From the NCBI GenBank assembly GCA_900546635.1, contig URDS01000065.1, positions 1 to 11,980 of the forward strand: a DNA stretch of 11,980 nt. The letters are read 5' to 3'. This document shows, piece by piece, positions 7,161 through 11,980 of the stretch (position 1 is its first letter; every line of letters starts with the position of its first letter). Under the pieces are notes generated by a model. The model made no database searches. It saw nothing but the letters and a program-made list of their open reading frames with translations, and was not told the origin of the DNA. The position numbers were made by a program, and so were the translations under genes. Source of the DNA: an uncultured Eubacteriales bacterium (GTDB lineage: Bacteria > Bacillota > Clostridia > Oscillospirales > CAG-272).

Positions 7161-7577
7161 TCAAATTATATTTCTCAAAATTCCGTATACAATAAGCACG
7201 GCGATCATCAAAATCATCGCGGCCGCCGTGGGGCCGTCCGGCTGTGTCCGCCCGCTGCGAACATATATGTACGCATGGCGCGCCGCAACCGCGGCGCCGA
7301 GCGGGAGCATACAAAAAATAGCCGGATTGCTGTGAAAAGCCGTCTTAAAATCCAGGCGCAGAATGGCCAGACACATACCGGTCACCCCGCAGGACGGGCA
7401 TTTCAGCCCGGTCGTCATTTGAAACACGCAGGGAATGCCGCGGCCGAACACGAAAATAAACGCCGCATACAGCAATCCGCAGAAAAGGACAACAAGCGTA
7501 AAAAACGCGACCCGGCGGAAACGCCGCTTGGGCGCGTCCGCCGGGCTCTGCTCACAATCGCAGATTCGTTTTGACAT
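7161..7577 (-). CDS. DUF2752 domain membrane protein
   Basis: 138 residues with three hydrophobic segments at about 22-45, 85-105 and 117-137. The DUF2752 hallmark is present: C50, then the CPSCG motif (60-64) followed by VTG, and FHSNP (81-85). Such cysteine motifs lie at the membrane face and may bind metal, but no function is established for the family. It starts 4 nt after the DUF4234 stop codon, and no strong ribosome binding site precedes the ATG, so translation is probably coupled to the upstream gene. The shared theme of the pair is paired cysteines next to membrane helices. Confidence 0.88.
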   Translation of the reverse strand: MSKRICDCEQSPADAPKRRFRRVAFFTLVVLFCGLLYAAFIFVFGRGIPCVFQMTTGLKCPSCGVTGMCLAILRLDFKTAFHSNPAIFCMLPLGAAVAARHAYIYVRSGRTQPDGPTAAAMILMIAVLIVYGILRNII

Positions 7578-7581
7578 CGCT

Positions 7582-8109
7582 TTAAGCGGAAACCGCCATC
7601 TGGTTCAGTTCGTTCTGAATCAGGCAGTACGAAACAATCGAGAGCCCGAAGATCGAAAGAAGCAGATACAAAATGCTCGAATTGGAATCCTGAGCCATAC
7701 CGCGTGCAGCCTTGGCGCGGTTGACCTGCCCGCCCGCTTTATACATCCAGAACAACTCATAAATACCGCAGGTAACGATCGAAAGCAAAACAACCGTGAC
7801 ACCGGAAGTGCCGTTTGTCTCACCGGAAGCCGTGTTCAGATCGTCCACCATACCGGCAAGCCAAATCAACGCATAAATGCCGCAGGTAACGATTGAAAGC
7901 AGGATACACGTTACGATGCTGCGATTTCGGATCGGTCCCGCCGACCCCACAACCGTACCGGTATAGGTCTGGTTCTGATCCCCCGACGCATTCTGCGCGT
8001 TCTGATCGTTTGATGCATTTTGCGTGCTGCCCGCGCCGGTTTCCGCACCGCAGTTGGTGCAGAATTTGGTATCGTCGGGGAGCATCTGGCCACATTTTTT
8101 GCAAAACAT
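7582..8109 (-). CDS. Zinc-ribbon DUF4234 membrane protein
   Basis: 175 residues from the ATG at 8109. Residues 1-21 are a zinc ribbon (C3, C6, C17, C20: CKKCG and CTNCG). A polar Gln/Asn/Ser linker (28-55) follows, then the DUF4234 membrane part with two copies of LLSIVTCGIY (70-79 and 108-117), and a last hydrophobic segment (146-163). The two copies lie exactly 38 codons apart and their DNA matches at 28 of 30 positions. Upstream in-frame codons to 8166 are rejected because they would overlap the -35 box and precede GGAGGT. First gene of a two-gene operon with DUF2752. Function is unknown; family members are small integral membrane proteins. Confidence 0.88.
   Translation of the reverse strand: MFCKKCGQMLPDDTKFCTNCGAETGAGSTQNASNDQNAQNASGDQNQTYTGTVVGSAGPIRNRSIVTCILLSIVTCGIYALIWLAGMVDDLNTASGETNGTSGVTVVLLSIVTCGIYELFWMYKAGGQVNRAKAARGMAQDSNSSILYLLLSIFGLSIVSYCLIQNELNQMAVSA
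7758..7901 (-). repeat. Internal 30-nt direct repeat within the DUF4234 gene
   Basis: 7758-7787 and 7872-7901 agree at 28 of 30 bases and encode the two LLSIVTCGIY membrane motifs in the same frame, 114 nt apart. The family has this motif duplication at protein level; near-identity at DNA level suggests recent duplication or gene conversion. Confidence 0.8.
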
Positions 8110-8116
8110 AGAATCT

Positions 8117-8122
8117 ACCTCC
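8117..8122 (-). promoter_or_regulatory. Ribosome binding site fixing the DUF4234 start
   Basis: GGAGGT lies 7 nt before the ATG at 8109. It sets the start at the zinc-ribbon Met, and the promoter position makes any earlier start impossible. Confidence 0.85.
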
Positions 8123-8137
8123 AAAAAAGTTATTTTT

Positions 8138-8166
8138 ATTATACACTGCCCGGCATGTCTTGTCAA
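8138..8166 (-). promoter_or_regulatory. Perfect vegetative promoter of the DUF4234-DUF2752 operon
   Basis: On the minus strand TTGACA (8161-8166), 17 nt, then TATAAT (8138-8143): consensus in both boxes and spacing. The start is expected near 8131, giving a very short leader with the ribosome binding site about 9 nt in. Strong, probably constitutive expression is expected. Confidence 0.9.
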
Positions 8167-8181
8167 TATCTGTCGGGCCGA

Positions 8182-9240
8182 TCAGCGGGTAATTGTGATG
8201 ATAAATCCATCCCAGTTATTGCCGGAAACCGTATACGAAGCGCCGGACGGAACCTCAATTTCGGTCTCCTCGCCCGTTGCCTCGGCATAGAATACCTCGT
8301 ACTGTGTCCCGTCATAAGAAAAAGTCAAATGCTTGCCGTCGGCGGGGTATTTGTAGAGCAGCGCGATATATTCCTCCAGCGTCAGGTCATTTTCATGCAT
8401 GTAGGCCGCGTGTCCCCGCCCGACATACCGGAAATGCCAGGGCTCATTGGTAATGCCGGTTACAGACGTCTTTTCCTCCGGATAACGAAGTACAAACCCA
8501 TATTTCGCAGCGTTGTCATAGATCCAGGCATAAATCGGATTTGCCTCGCCTGCCGAAGCCAGCGAATAGCTGACTCCGTCCGCGGTATAGACATTCATAT
8601 CAAAAGCATAGCCGGTGTGATGCTCGCTGTAGCCGGGCAGCGCCGCCAGCAGCGCGCCCTGCTCCGGACCGTAGATCTCCTGATAGGAATCATAAATGGA
8701 TTTTTGTTCATCATAGGTGCGATAGCCCTGCGTGATTTGATAATCCCGGTTCCCGGTCTCGGCGAAATAGGCGTCAAACATCTCGTTGAGCGCGCTGACC
8801 ACCGTTTTTTTCAAACGCAGCGCCGTCCCGGAAATTCGGTAGCTTGCGCTCTTGTTGCCGTACAGGGCAGTCAAATCATCCTCCGTCTCAGGGAACGTGT
8901 ACGCCCGCTGAAGCAGCGTGGAAACAAGAATCAAATCTCCCTTTTCAAGATCCGCTTTGGAAAGCCGAACGATTTCGGTCTGCACCTGAATGGGCGGCAC
9001 CGTTTCGGACGACGCCGACGTGTTTGGCGGATCGGAAACGAACGCCGGCGTTGTATCTACTGGGTCCGACGGCGCATTTGAGCCCATCAGCCGCGCGCTG
9101 ATGAGAATCACGACCGTCCAGACGGCCAAAATGGTAAGAACCAGCAAAAGTGTAATCAAAACCCGCAAACGTTTTTTTCGCCGGGCATACTGCCTCTTTT
9201 TCGCCGCAGCCAGCGCATCCATTCCCGGTTGTCTGTTCAT
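8182..9240 (-). CDS. Membrane-anchored VanY-type D-Ala-D-Ala carboxypeptidase (M15)
   Basis: 352 residues. A basic N-terminus (KKRQYARRKKRLR, 14-26) precedes one TM anchor (27-50); the rest is extracytoplasmic, with a Pro/Ser/Thr-rich stalk (55-85). The M15B domain spans about 140-280: QGYRTYDEQ (171-179), SEHHTGYAFDM (205-215) and EPWHFRY (266-272). By family pattern zinc is bound by H207, D214 and H269, and E266 is catalytic, so all active-site residues are present. It would trim the terminal D-Ala from peptidoglycan stems. The C-terminal 60 residues (about 290-352) form a short beta-rich extension not needed for catalysis. ATG follows GAGGAA (9248-9253). No vanA/B-type resistance genes lie nearby, so a housekeeping wall role is more likely than glycopeptide resistance. 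No clear terminator follows the stop. Confidence 0.92.
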   Translation of the reverse strand: MNRQPGMDALAAAKKRQYARRKKRLRVLITLLLVLTILAVWTVVILISARLMGSNAPSDPVDTTPAFVSDPPNTSASSETVPPIQVQTEIVRLSKADLEKGDLILVSTLLQRAYTFPETEDDLTALYGNKSASYRISGTALRLKKTVVSALNEMFDAYFAETGNRDYQITQGYRTYDEQKSIYDSYQEIYGPEQGALLAALPGYSEHHTGYAFDMNVYTADGVSYSLASAGEANPIYAWIYDNAAKYGFVLRYPEEKTSVTGITNEPWHFRYVGRGHAAYMHENDLTLEEYIALLYKYPADGKHLTFSYDGTQYEVFYAEATGEETEIEVPSGASYTVSGNNWDGFIITITR

Positions 9241-9300
9241 CGTTTCTTTCCTCAGTTCAAAATTGCAGTCTGCGCGGCGCTCTCGCGCCGGGCTTACTTT

Positions 9301-9329
9301 ATTTTACCATATCCCGCGCGGGCTGTAAA
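9301..9329 (-). promoter_or_regulatory. Promoter of the VanY-type gene with a palindromic spacer
   Basis: On the minus strand TTTACA (9324-9329), 17 nt, TAAAAT (9301-9306). The spacer contains the perfect palindrome CCCGCGCGGG (9313-9322), a natural place for a repressor. The expected transcript starts near 9294, and the CGGCGC/GCGCCG hairpin would sit at its 5' end. Confidence 0.75.
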
Positions 9330-9380
9330 GAATAAAAACGGATATCTCAGGCCAAAAAACAAACATTTTACCGGTATGTC

Positions 9381-9409
9381 TTGACAGCATCCCCATCTCG
9401 CGATATAAC
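9381..9409 (+). promoter_or_regulatory. Near-consensus promoter of the ZIP transporter gene
   Basis: TTGACA (9381-9386), 17 nt, TATAAC (9404-9409): 11 of 12 consensus bases with ideal spacing. Start expected near 9416, at the first base(s) of the leader direct repeat, giving a leader of about 225 nt. Confidence 0.85.
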
Positions 9410-9414
9410 TAAAA

Positions 9415-9510
9415 GGGATATTTCCGTTCACCCGGCGCCGGGGATGCCCGTGATTACGGGATCGGCGGCGCGCTTTCTCAGGGCGGGATATTTTCGTTCG
9501 CCCGGCGCCG
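9415..9510 (+). repeat. 26-nt imperfect direct repeat in the ZIP leader
   Basis: 9415-9440 and 9485-9510 agree at 24 of 26 bases, exactly 70 nt apart. Each starts GGGATATTT and ends CCCGGCGCCG. The second copy can form a GGGCG/CGCCC stem (9481-9485 with 9499-9503) and is followed by a run of seven T (9522-9528); between them lies CCCGT/ACGGG (9447-9460). Possible attenuator or protein-binding leader; it does not match a metal riboswitch consensus that I can recognise. Confidence 0.6.
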
Positions 9511-9640
9511 ACAGCGCTTCCTTTTTTTAGGGAACCGTCTTTCCCGCCGCCAAATGTCCGTCGGGAAAAACCCGGCCCCAACTTAGCGGAAAACCCGGCA
9601 AATCACAGCCAATCACATCTTTGGAAAGGAATAAATCTGC

Positions 9641-10423
9641 ATGAATACAGAAGCGCTTTACGGCATCCTGATTCCGTTTTTCGGTACCGCGCTCGGCGCC
9701 GCATGCGTATTTTTTATTAAAAAAAGCTTGAATCGGCAAGTCCAGCGCGCACTGACCGGCTTTGCCGCCGGGGTGATGGTGGCGGCGTCGATCTGGAGCC
9801 TGCTGATTCCCGCAATGGAACAGGCGGAAAACCTCGGAAAGTGGTCTTTTCTCCCCGCCGTTATCGGATTTTGGCTCGGCGTCCTGTTTCTTTTGGCGCT
9901 CGATCACCTCATTCCCCACCTGCACAGGGGCAGCGAACGCGCGGAGGGGCCGAAAAGCCGGCTTCAGCGCACAACCATGCTGGTGCTGGCCGTCGCACTG
10001 CATAATCTGCCGGAGGGGATGGCGGTCGGCGTCGTCTATGCCGGACTGCTCTCCGGGAACGCGCAAATCACCGCCATGGGCGCGCTTACGCTGTCTATCG
10101 GCATTGCCATTCAAAATTTTCCGGAAGGGGCGATCATCTCGATGCCTCTGCACGCGGAGGGAATGAAAAAATCCAAAGCCTTTCTCGGCGGCGTTCTTTC
10201 GGGCGCGGTGGAACCCCTCGGCGCAGCGCTTACGATTTTGGCCGCGGGACTCATTGTTCCGGCGCTGCCGTATCTGCTCAGCTTTGCCGCGGGCGCGATG
10301 ATCTATGTCGTGGTCGAGGAACTGATTCCCGAAATGTCCGAGGGCGATCACTCCAATATCGGAACCGTGTTTTTTGCCGTCGGCTTCAGCATCATGATGA
10401 TTTTGGACGTCGCGCTCGGATAA
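9641..10423 (+). CDS. ZIP-family divalent metal transporter
   Basis: 260 residues, about eight membrane segments, the usual size for bacterial ZIP proteins, which import zinc, iron or manganese down their gradient. The two metal-site helices are clear: HNLPEG (121-126) in TM4 and QNFPEG (158-163) in TM5. The second has Gln where many ZIPs have His. Other family marks are SGAVEPLGA (187-195) and EELIPE (226-231). The loop between TM3 and TM4 has HLHRGSERAEG (93-103), a short metal-binding-type loop. The start ATG is preceded by AAAGGA at about 10 nt. The gene stands alone behind its own strong promoter and long structured leader, divergent from the VanY-type gene. The metal cannot be read from the sequence. 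Confidence 0.92.
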   Translation: MNTEALYGILIPFFGTALGAACVFFIKKSLNRQVQRALTGFAAGVMVAASIWSLLIPAMEQAENLGKWSFLPAVIGFWLGVLFLLALDHLIPHLHRGSERAEGPKSRLQRTTMLVLAVALHNLPEGMAVGVVYAGLLSGNAQITAMGALTLSIGIAIQNFPEGAIISMPLHAEGMKKSKAFLGGVLSGAVEPLGAALTILAAGLIVPALPYLLSFAAGAMIYVVVEELIPEMSEGDHSNIGTVFFAVGFSIMMILDVALG

Positions 10424-10492
10424 CAAACGAGCGCGGCGGACGCAAATTGCCCGCGCTTTGTTTTAAATTCTCATCCCCCGCTTTCGGGCAGC

Positions 10493-10523
10493 GAGCGTCC
10501 GGCCTAAAAAAGGCCGGACGCTC
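10493..10523 (+). terminator. Terminator hairpin of the ZIP gene
   Basis: Perfect 12-bp stem GAGCGTCCGGCC/GGCCGGACGCTC around an A-rich loop, 69 nt past the stop. No T-run follows; instead the structured repeat begins after the linker TGACC. Its 26-nt core (10495-10520) recurs exactly at 10880-10905. Confidence 0.6.
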
Positions 10524-10528
10524 TGACC

Positions 10529-10713
10529 GCCGAAAAACCAGAGTTTTTCGGCGATGGGGCGCGTATAGGCATGAGGGGTACCGTGCGTAGCACGGGGGCG
10601 TCCTTATGCCACAAAAGATCCCCTTTCCGAGGGGCGTATTCGCGCCGTCGCGCCTCCTACGGTCGGCGCTCGCACGCCTGTAAGGTGTTTACAAGGCGGC
10701 GCATGTCCGCCTT
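10529..10713 (+). repeat. Structured intergenic repeat, copy A (interrupted)
   Basis: Hairpin 1 (10529-10552) has stem GCCGAAAAAC/GTTTTTCGGC and loop CAGA. The body start GATGGGGCGCG is interrupted by the insertion at about 10561-10638, then resumes (10639-10686) with roughly 75% identity to copy B. Hairpin 2 starts at 10687 (GTTTACAAGGCGG, loop CGCATGT) but its right arm stops after CCGCCTT at 10713, where copy B follows almost at once. Confidence 0.85.
10561..10638 (+). repeat. Nested ~73-bp hairpin-rich insertion inside copy A
   Basis: Sequence absent from copy B. It is flanked by GCGTA at 10561-10565 and 10634-10638, compatible with a 5-bp duplication. It folds into an outer stem GGCATGAGG/CCTTATGCC (10568-10576 with 10602-10610, one G-T pair), an inner stem CCGTGC/GCACGG (10581-10586 with 10590-10595), and a separate CCCCT/AGGGG hairpin (10620-10634). 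Confidence 0.65.
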
Positions 10714-10718
10714 CTTTC

Positions 10719-10837
10719 GTCGCAAAACCAAGGTTTTGCGGCGATGGGGCGCGTTCGCTCGCGCCGTCGCGCCCCCGATGGCGGCACTCGCGCGCCCGCA
10801 AGGTGTTTCCAAGGCGGCGCATGTCCGCCTTGGAAAC
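10719..10837 (+). repeat. Structured intergenic repeat, copy B (complete, 119 bp)
   Basis: Best reference copy. Hairpin 1 (10719-10742) has stem GTCGCAAAAC/GTTTTGCGGC and loop CAAG. A GC-rich body (10743-10804) includes GGGGCGCG pairing with CGCGCCCC. Hairpin 2 (10805-10837) has a perfect 13-bp stem GTTTCCAAGGCGG/CCGCCTTGGAAAC around loop CGCATGT. The right-edge copy has the same loop but A-T for C-G inside the stem, so pairing is kept. No coding capacity. Confidence 0.9.
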
Positions 10838-10879
10838 ATATTTATTTGATTTGCGCTTTTCACTTTTTTGACAGACTGC

Positions 10880-10911
10880 GCGTCCGGCCTAAAAAAGGCC
10901 GGACGTTTTTT
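10880..10911 (+). terminator. Second terminator with the same core, after the tandem repeat
   Basis: Stem CGTCCGGCCT/AGGCCGGACG, A5 loop, followed by six T: a good intrinsic terminator. CAGAC (10872-10876) and GTCTG (10912-10916) can extend the stem. The 26-nt core is identical to 10495-10520. It would stop any read-through from the ZIP gene before the SDR promoter. Confidence 0.8.
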
Positions 10912-10978
10912 GTCTGCCCGCACACCTGTGGCCAATGGAAACTGTATCGTTTTTGACAAACAAATATCGTTATCTTCA

Positions 10979-11007
10979 TTTACTTTCAAACCGATGTTTG
11001 CTAAAAT
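10979..11007 (+). promoter_or_regulatory. Probable promoter of the SDR gene
   Basis: TTTACT (10979-10984), 17 nt, TAAAAT (11002-11007), giving a start near 11014 and a leader of about 24 nt to the ATG. A better -35 (TTGACA, 10953-10958) exists upstream but has no -10 at the right distance. Confidence 0.55.
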
Positions 11008-11037
11008 GATAAAAAAGCGACAGACGGAGGGATACAG

Positions 11038-11775
11038 ATGAATTTTAACGGAAAAGTCGCGCTGATAACGGGCGCGTCGGTCGGCATCGGCCGCGCGGCC
11101 GCCCTGCTCTTTGCAGAGCACGGAGCCGATCTCGTACTGGTTGACATTGATTATGCAAAACTCGAATCCGTAAAAGCGGAACTCGGCTGCTACGGACGGG
11201 ATGTGCAGATCTATCAATGCGATGTCAGCGATGAAAACAAGGTCAAAACCATCATGGCGGACGCCATGGCGCACTTTGGAAAAATAGACATTCTCGTCAA
11301 CAACGCGGCGCTGTGGAGAAACTGGTCGAAATTTGAAGAAACGCCGATTGAACTCTGGCACAAATTTATAAACATCAACGTCATGGGCGTGGTTCATTTT
11401 ACCAACGCGGTGCTGCCGAAAATGAAAGCGCAAAATTACGGCAGAATCATCAACGTCTGCTCGGTTGCCGGCGTCTACGGAAACGCAAACATGGCCTGCT
11501 ACTCGGCGACCAAGGCCGCTGTTGTCGGTATGTCCAAAGCGCTTGCCAAGGAGGTCGCAAAGCAAGGCATCACGGTGAATGCGGTTTCTCCGGGCAGCGT
11601 CAGCCCCGCGGAAAACCCGGACCCCAATTTCCATCAGCCAAGCGAACTTGCTTTCATGGGCAGAACCGGAACCGATATGGAAAATGCAAATCTGATCTGC
11701 TTCCTTGCCAGCGACGAAGCGGCTTACATATCCGCGCAGAATATTCAGATCGACGGCTGTAGGAAAAAGCAGTAA
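11038..11775 (+). CDS. Short-chain dehydrogenase/reductase (FabG-like SDR)
   Basis: 245 residues, the usual length for a classical SDR, a cytoplasmic NAD(P)-dependent oxidoreductase. Seen in order: the Rossmann nucleotide loop TGASVGIG (11-18), an acidic residue closing strand 2 (D36 in VLVDID, suggesting NAD(H) over NADP(H)), CDVSD (61-65), NNAALW (88-93), and a full catalytic tetrad N114, S142, Y155, K159 (YSATK 155-159). SPGSVSP (184-190) is the usual loop after strand 6. The C-terminus reads IDGCRKKQ, where many relatives have DGG. The substrate is not evident: annotated relatives range from 3-oxoacyl-ACP reductases to sugar and polyol dehydrogenases, and no fatty-acid genes are adjacent. 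ATG follows GGAGG (11026-11030) at 7 nt. Single-gene unit with its own promoter and terminator. Confidence 0.93.
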   Translation: MNFNGKVALITGASVGIGRAAALLFAEHGADLVLVDIDYAKLESVKAELGCYGRDVQIYQCDVSDENKVKTIMADAMAHFGKIDILVNNAALWRNWSKFEETPIELWHKFININVMGVVHFTNAVLPKMKAQNYGRIINVCSVAGVYGNANMACYSATKAAVVGMSKALAKEVAKQGITVNAVSPGSVSPAENPDPNFHQPSELAFMGRTGTDMENANLICFLASDEAAYISAQNIQIDGCRKKQ

Positions 11776-11807
11776 AAAGCACGCGGTTTTGCCTTCACCC
11801 GTCCCCA

Positions 11808-11840
11808 AAACGCCGAAAGGCGCGCGGCGGGATACCGCGA
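11808..11840 (+). other. Two small GC hairpins between the SDR stop and hairpin C
   Basis: CGCC-GAAA-GGCG (11811-11822, a GNRA tetraloop) is followed directly by CGCGG/CCGCG (11823-11827 with 11835-11839). They lie in the 3' untranslated part of the SDR transcript, just upstream of the lone repeat hairpin. Role unknown. Confidence 0.45.
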
Positions 11841-11844
11841 AGGT

Positions 11845-11872
11845 GCGCCGAAAAACCAAGGTTTTTCGACGC
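11845..11872. repeat. Lone hairpin 1 of the structured repeat family
   Basis: GCGCCGAAAAAC pairs with GTTTTTCGACGC around loop CAAG, with one C-A mismatch (11848 with 11869). It matches hairpin 1 of the other copies but has no recognisable body next to it. It lies directly before the SDR terminator, linked by TCTGA. Confidence 0.75.
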
Positions 11873-11877
11873 TCTGA

Positions 11878-11913
11878 AGCAGACTTCACACTTTGAAGTC
11901 TGCTGAGCTTTTT
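11878..11913 (+). terminator. Intrinsic terminator of the SDR gene
   Basis: 11-bp stem AGCAGACTTCA/TGAAGTCTGCT with a 5-nt loop, then GAGC and five T. GAGC can also pair with GCTC at 11871-11874, lengthening the stem right up to the T-run. Confidence 0.8.
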
Positions 11914-11942
11914 GATCAAGATAAAAATTGCAAATACAATAC

Positions 11943-11980
11943 GTTTACAAGGCGGACATGCGCCGCCTTGTAAACACCTT
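11943..11980 (-). repeat. Partial copy of structured repeat (reverse orientation, right edge)
   Basis: Hairpin 2 of the family in inverse orientation: a perfect 13-bp stem GTTTACAAGGCGG/CCGCCTTGTAAAC, loop ACATGCG (reverse complement of the CGCATGT loop of copy B), then ACACCTT, the reverse of the AAGGTGT that precedes hairpin 2 in copies A and B. The rest of the copy lies outside the window. Confidence 0.85.

Larger units (their letters stand above)
9241..9640. other. Divergent intergenic region between VanY-type and ZIP genes
   Basis: 400 nt holding two good back-to-back promoters (minus 9301-9329, plus 9381-9409), a hairpin CGGCGC/GCGCCG in the VanY-side leader (9275-9290), and the long GC-rich leader of the ZIP gene (about 9416-9640) with a direct repeat. 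No coding frame here is credible. Confidence 0.75.
10424..11037. other. Repeat-filled intergenic region between ZIP and SDR genes
   Basis: 614 nt with no credible gene. In order: a GCGCTCG/CGAGCGC hairpin overlapping the ZIP stop (10412-10434), the ZIP terminator (10493-10523), two tandem copies of the structured repeat (10529-10713 and 10719-10837), a T-rich link, a second terminator with the same core (10880-10911), and the SDR promoter (10979-11007). Short open frames through the repeat are Arg-rich by-products of its GC content. Confidence 0.8.

Noticed and set aside
8020..9081. 353-codon plus-strand frame opposite the VanY-type gene
   Set aside because: Overlaps the perfect minus-strand promoter at 8138-8166 and two well-supported minus-strand genes; no recognisable domain.
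8182..9240. Glycopeptide-resistance gene vanY
   Set aside because: The fold and active site match, but no ligase, VanX or two-component genes are near, so the resistance gene name is not justified.
9415..9640. Known metal riboswitch (yybP-ykoY Mn or NiCo type) in the ZIP leader
   Set aside because: I could not find the conserved core elements of either class; only the general leader features support regulation.
9527..10426. 299-codon minus-strand frame opposite the ZIP gene
   Set aside because: Its composition is rich in His, Arg and Gln with no domain pattern; the plus strand has a motif-complete ZIP transporter with a ribosome binding site and promoter.
10529..10837. CRISPR array
   Set aside because: There are only two units, they are internally palindromic and themselves diverged, with no short repeat separated by unique spacers and no cas genes.
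10571..10849. 92-codon Arg-rich frame inside the structured repeat
   Set aside because: It crosses the nested insertion and both hairpins; its frame is broken in the other copies, and it has no ribosome binding site.
10657..11919. Long minus-strand open frame (420 codons) across the SDR gene and the repeats
   Set aside because: It is antisense to a clear SDR gene, has no family motifs, and runs through hairpin repeats and the SDR terminator. GC-rich codon bias of the real gene explains it.

Overview
The window looks like chromosomal DNA from a Gram-positive, Clostridia-like bacterium, probably of the Oscillospirales/Ruminococcaceae type. The signs are consensus vegetative (TTGACA/TATAAT) promoters, strong AGGAG-type ribosome binding sites, intrinsic terminators with T-runs, mid-range GC, and typical Clostridia families (CotH, DUF4956, stand-alone VTC domain, DUF2752, zinc-ribbon DUF4234, M15 D,D-carboxypeptidase). 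The lineage is inferred from gene style only. I see no phage, plasmid, transposase, CRISPR, tRNA or rRNA gene.

Layout. From 93 to 9240 everything is on the minus strand. In transcription order: a membrane-anchored VanY-type carboxypeptidase (9240-8182); a two-gene operon of a zinc-ribbon DUF4234 membrane protein and a DUF2752 membrane protein (8109-7161) behind a perfect promoter and closed by a clear terminator; a three-gene operon of a VTC polyphosphate-polymerase domain, a DUF4956 membrane protein and a CotH-like kinase anchored at both ends (6848-3207); and a secreted 853-residue GH43 glycosidase with an N-terminal beta-helix and a C-terminal FN3 domain (2654-93). On the plus strand, divergent from the carboxypeptidase, are a ZIP metal transporter (9641-10423) and a classical SDR oxidoreductase (11038-11775).

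How the genes fit together. The VTC, DUF4956 and CotH genes are tightly packed (gaps of 30 and 15 nt) and should act as one unit: a cytoplasmic polyphosphate-type polymerase, a membrane protein with a cytoplasmic regulatory-type tail, and a kinase-fold domain predicted to lie outside the membrane. This is the most interesting protein system here. The other genes are cell-surface, transport and metabolic functions with no obvious joint pathway.

Non-coding content. The gene ends at 1-93, 10424-11037 and 11776-11980 carry an interspersed, structured repeat built from several hairpins. It occurs as two tandem forward copies (10529-10837), as reverse copies at both window edges, and as a lone hairpin at 11845-11872. 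The stems differ between copies by paired changes that keep base pairing. One copy holds a roughly 73-bp nested insertion, and the copies sit directly beside gene terminators. The ZIP gene has a near-consensus promoter and a ~225-nt GC-rich leader with an imperfect 26-nt direct repeat.
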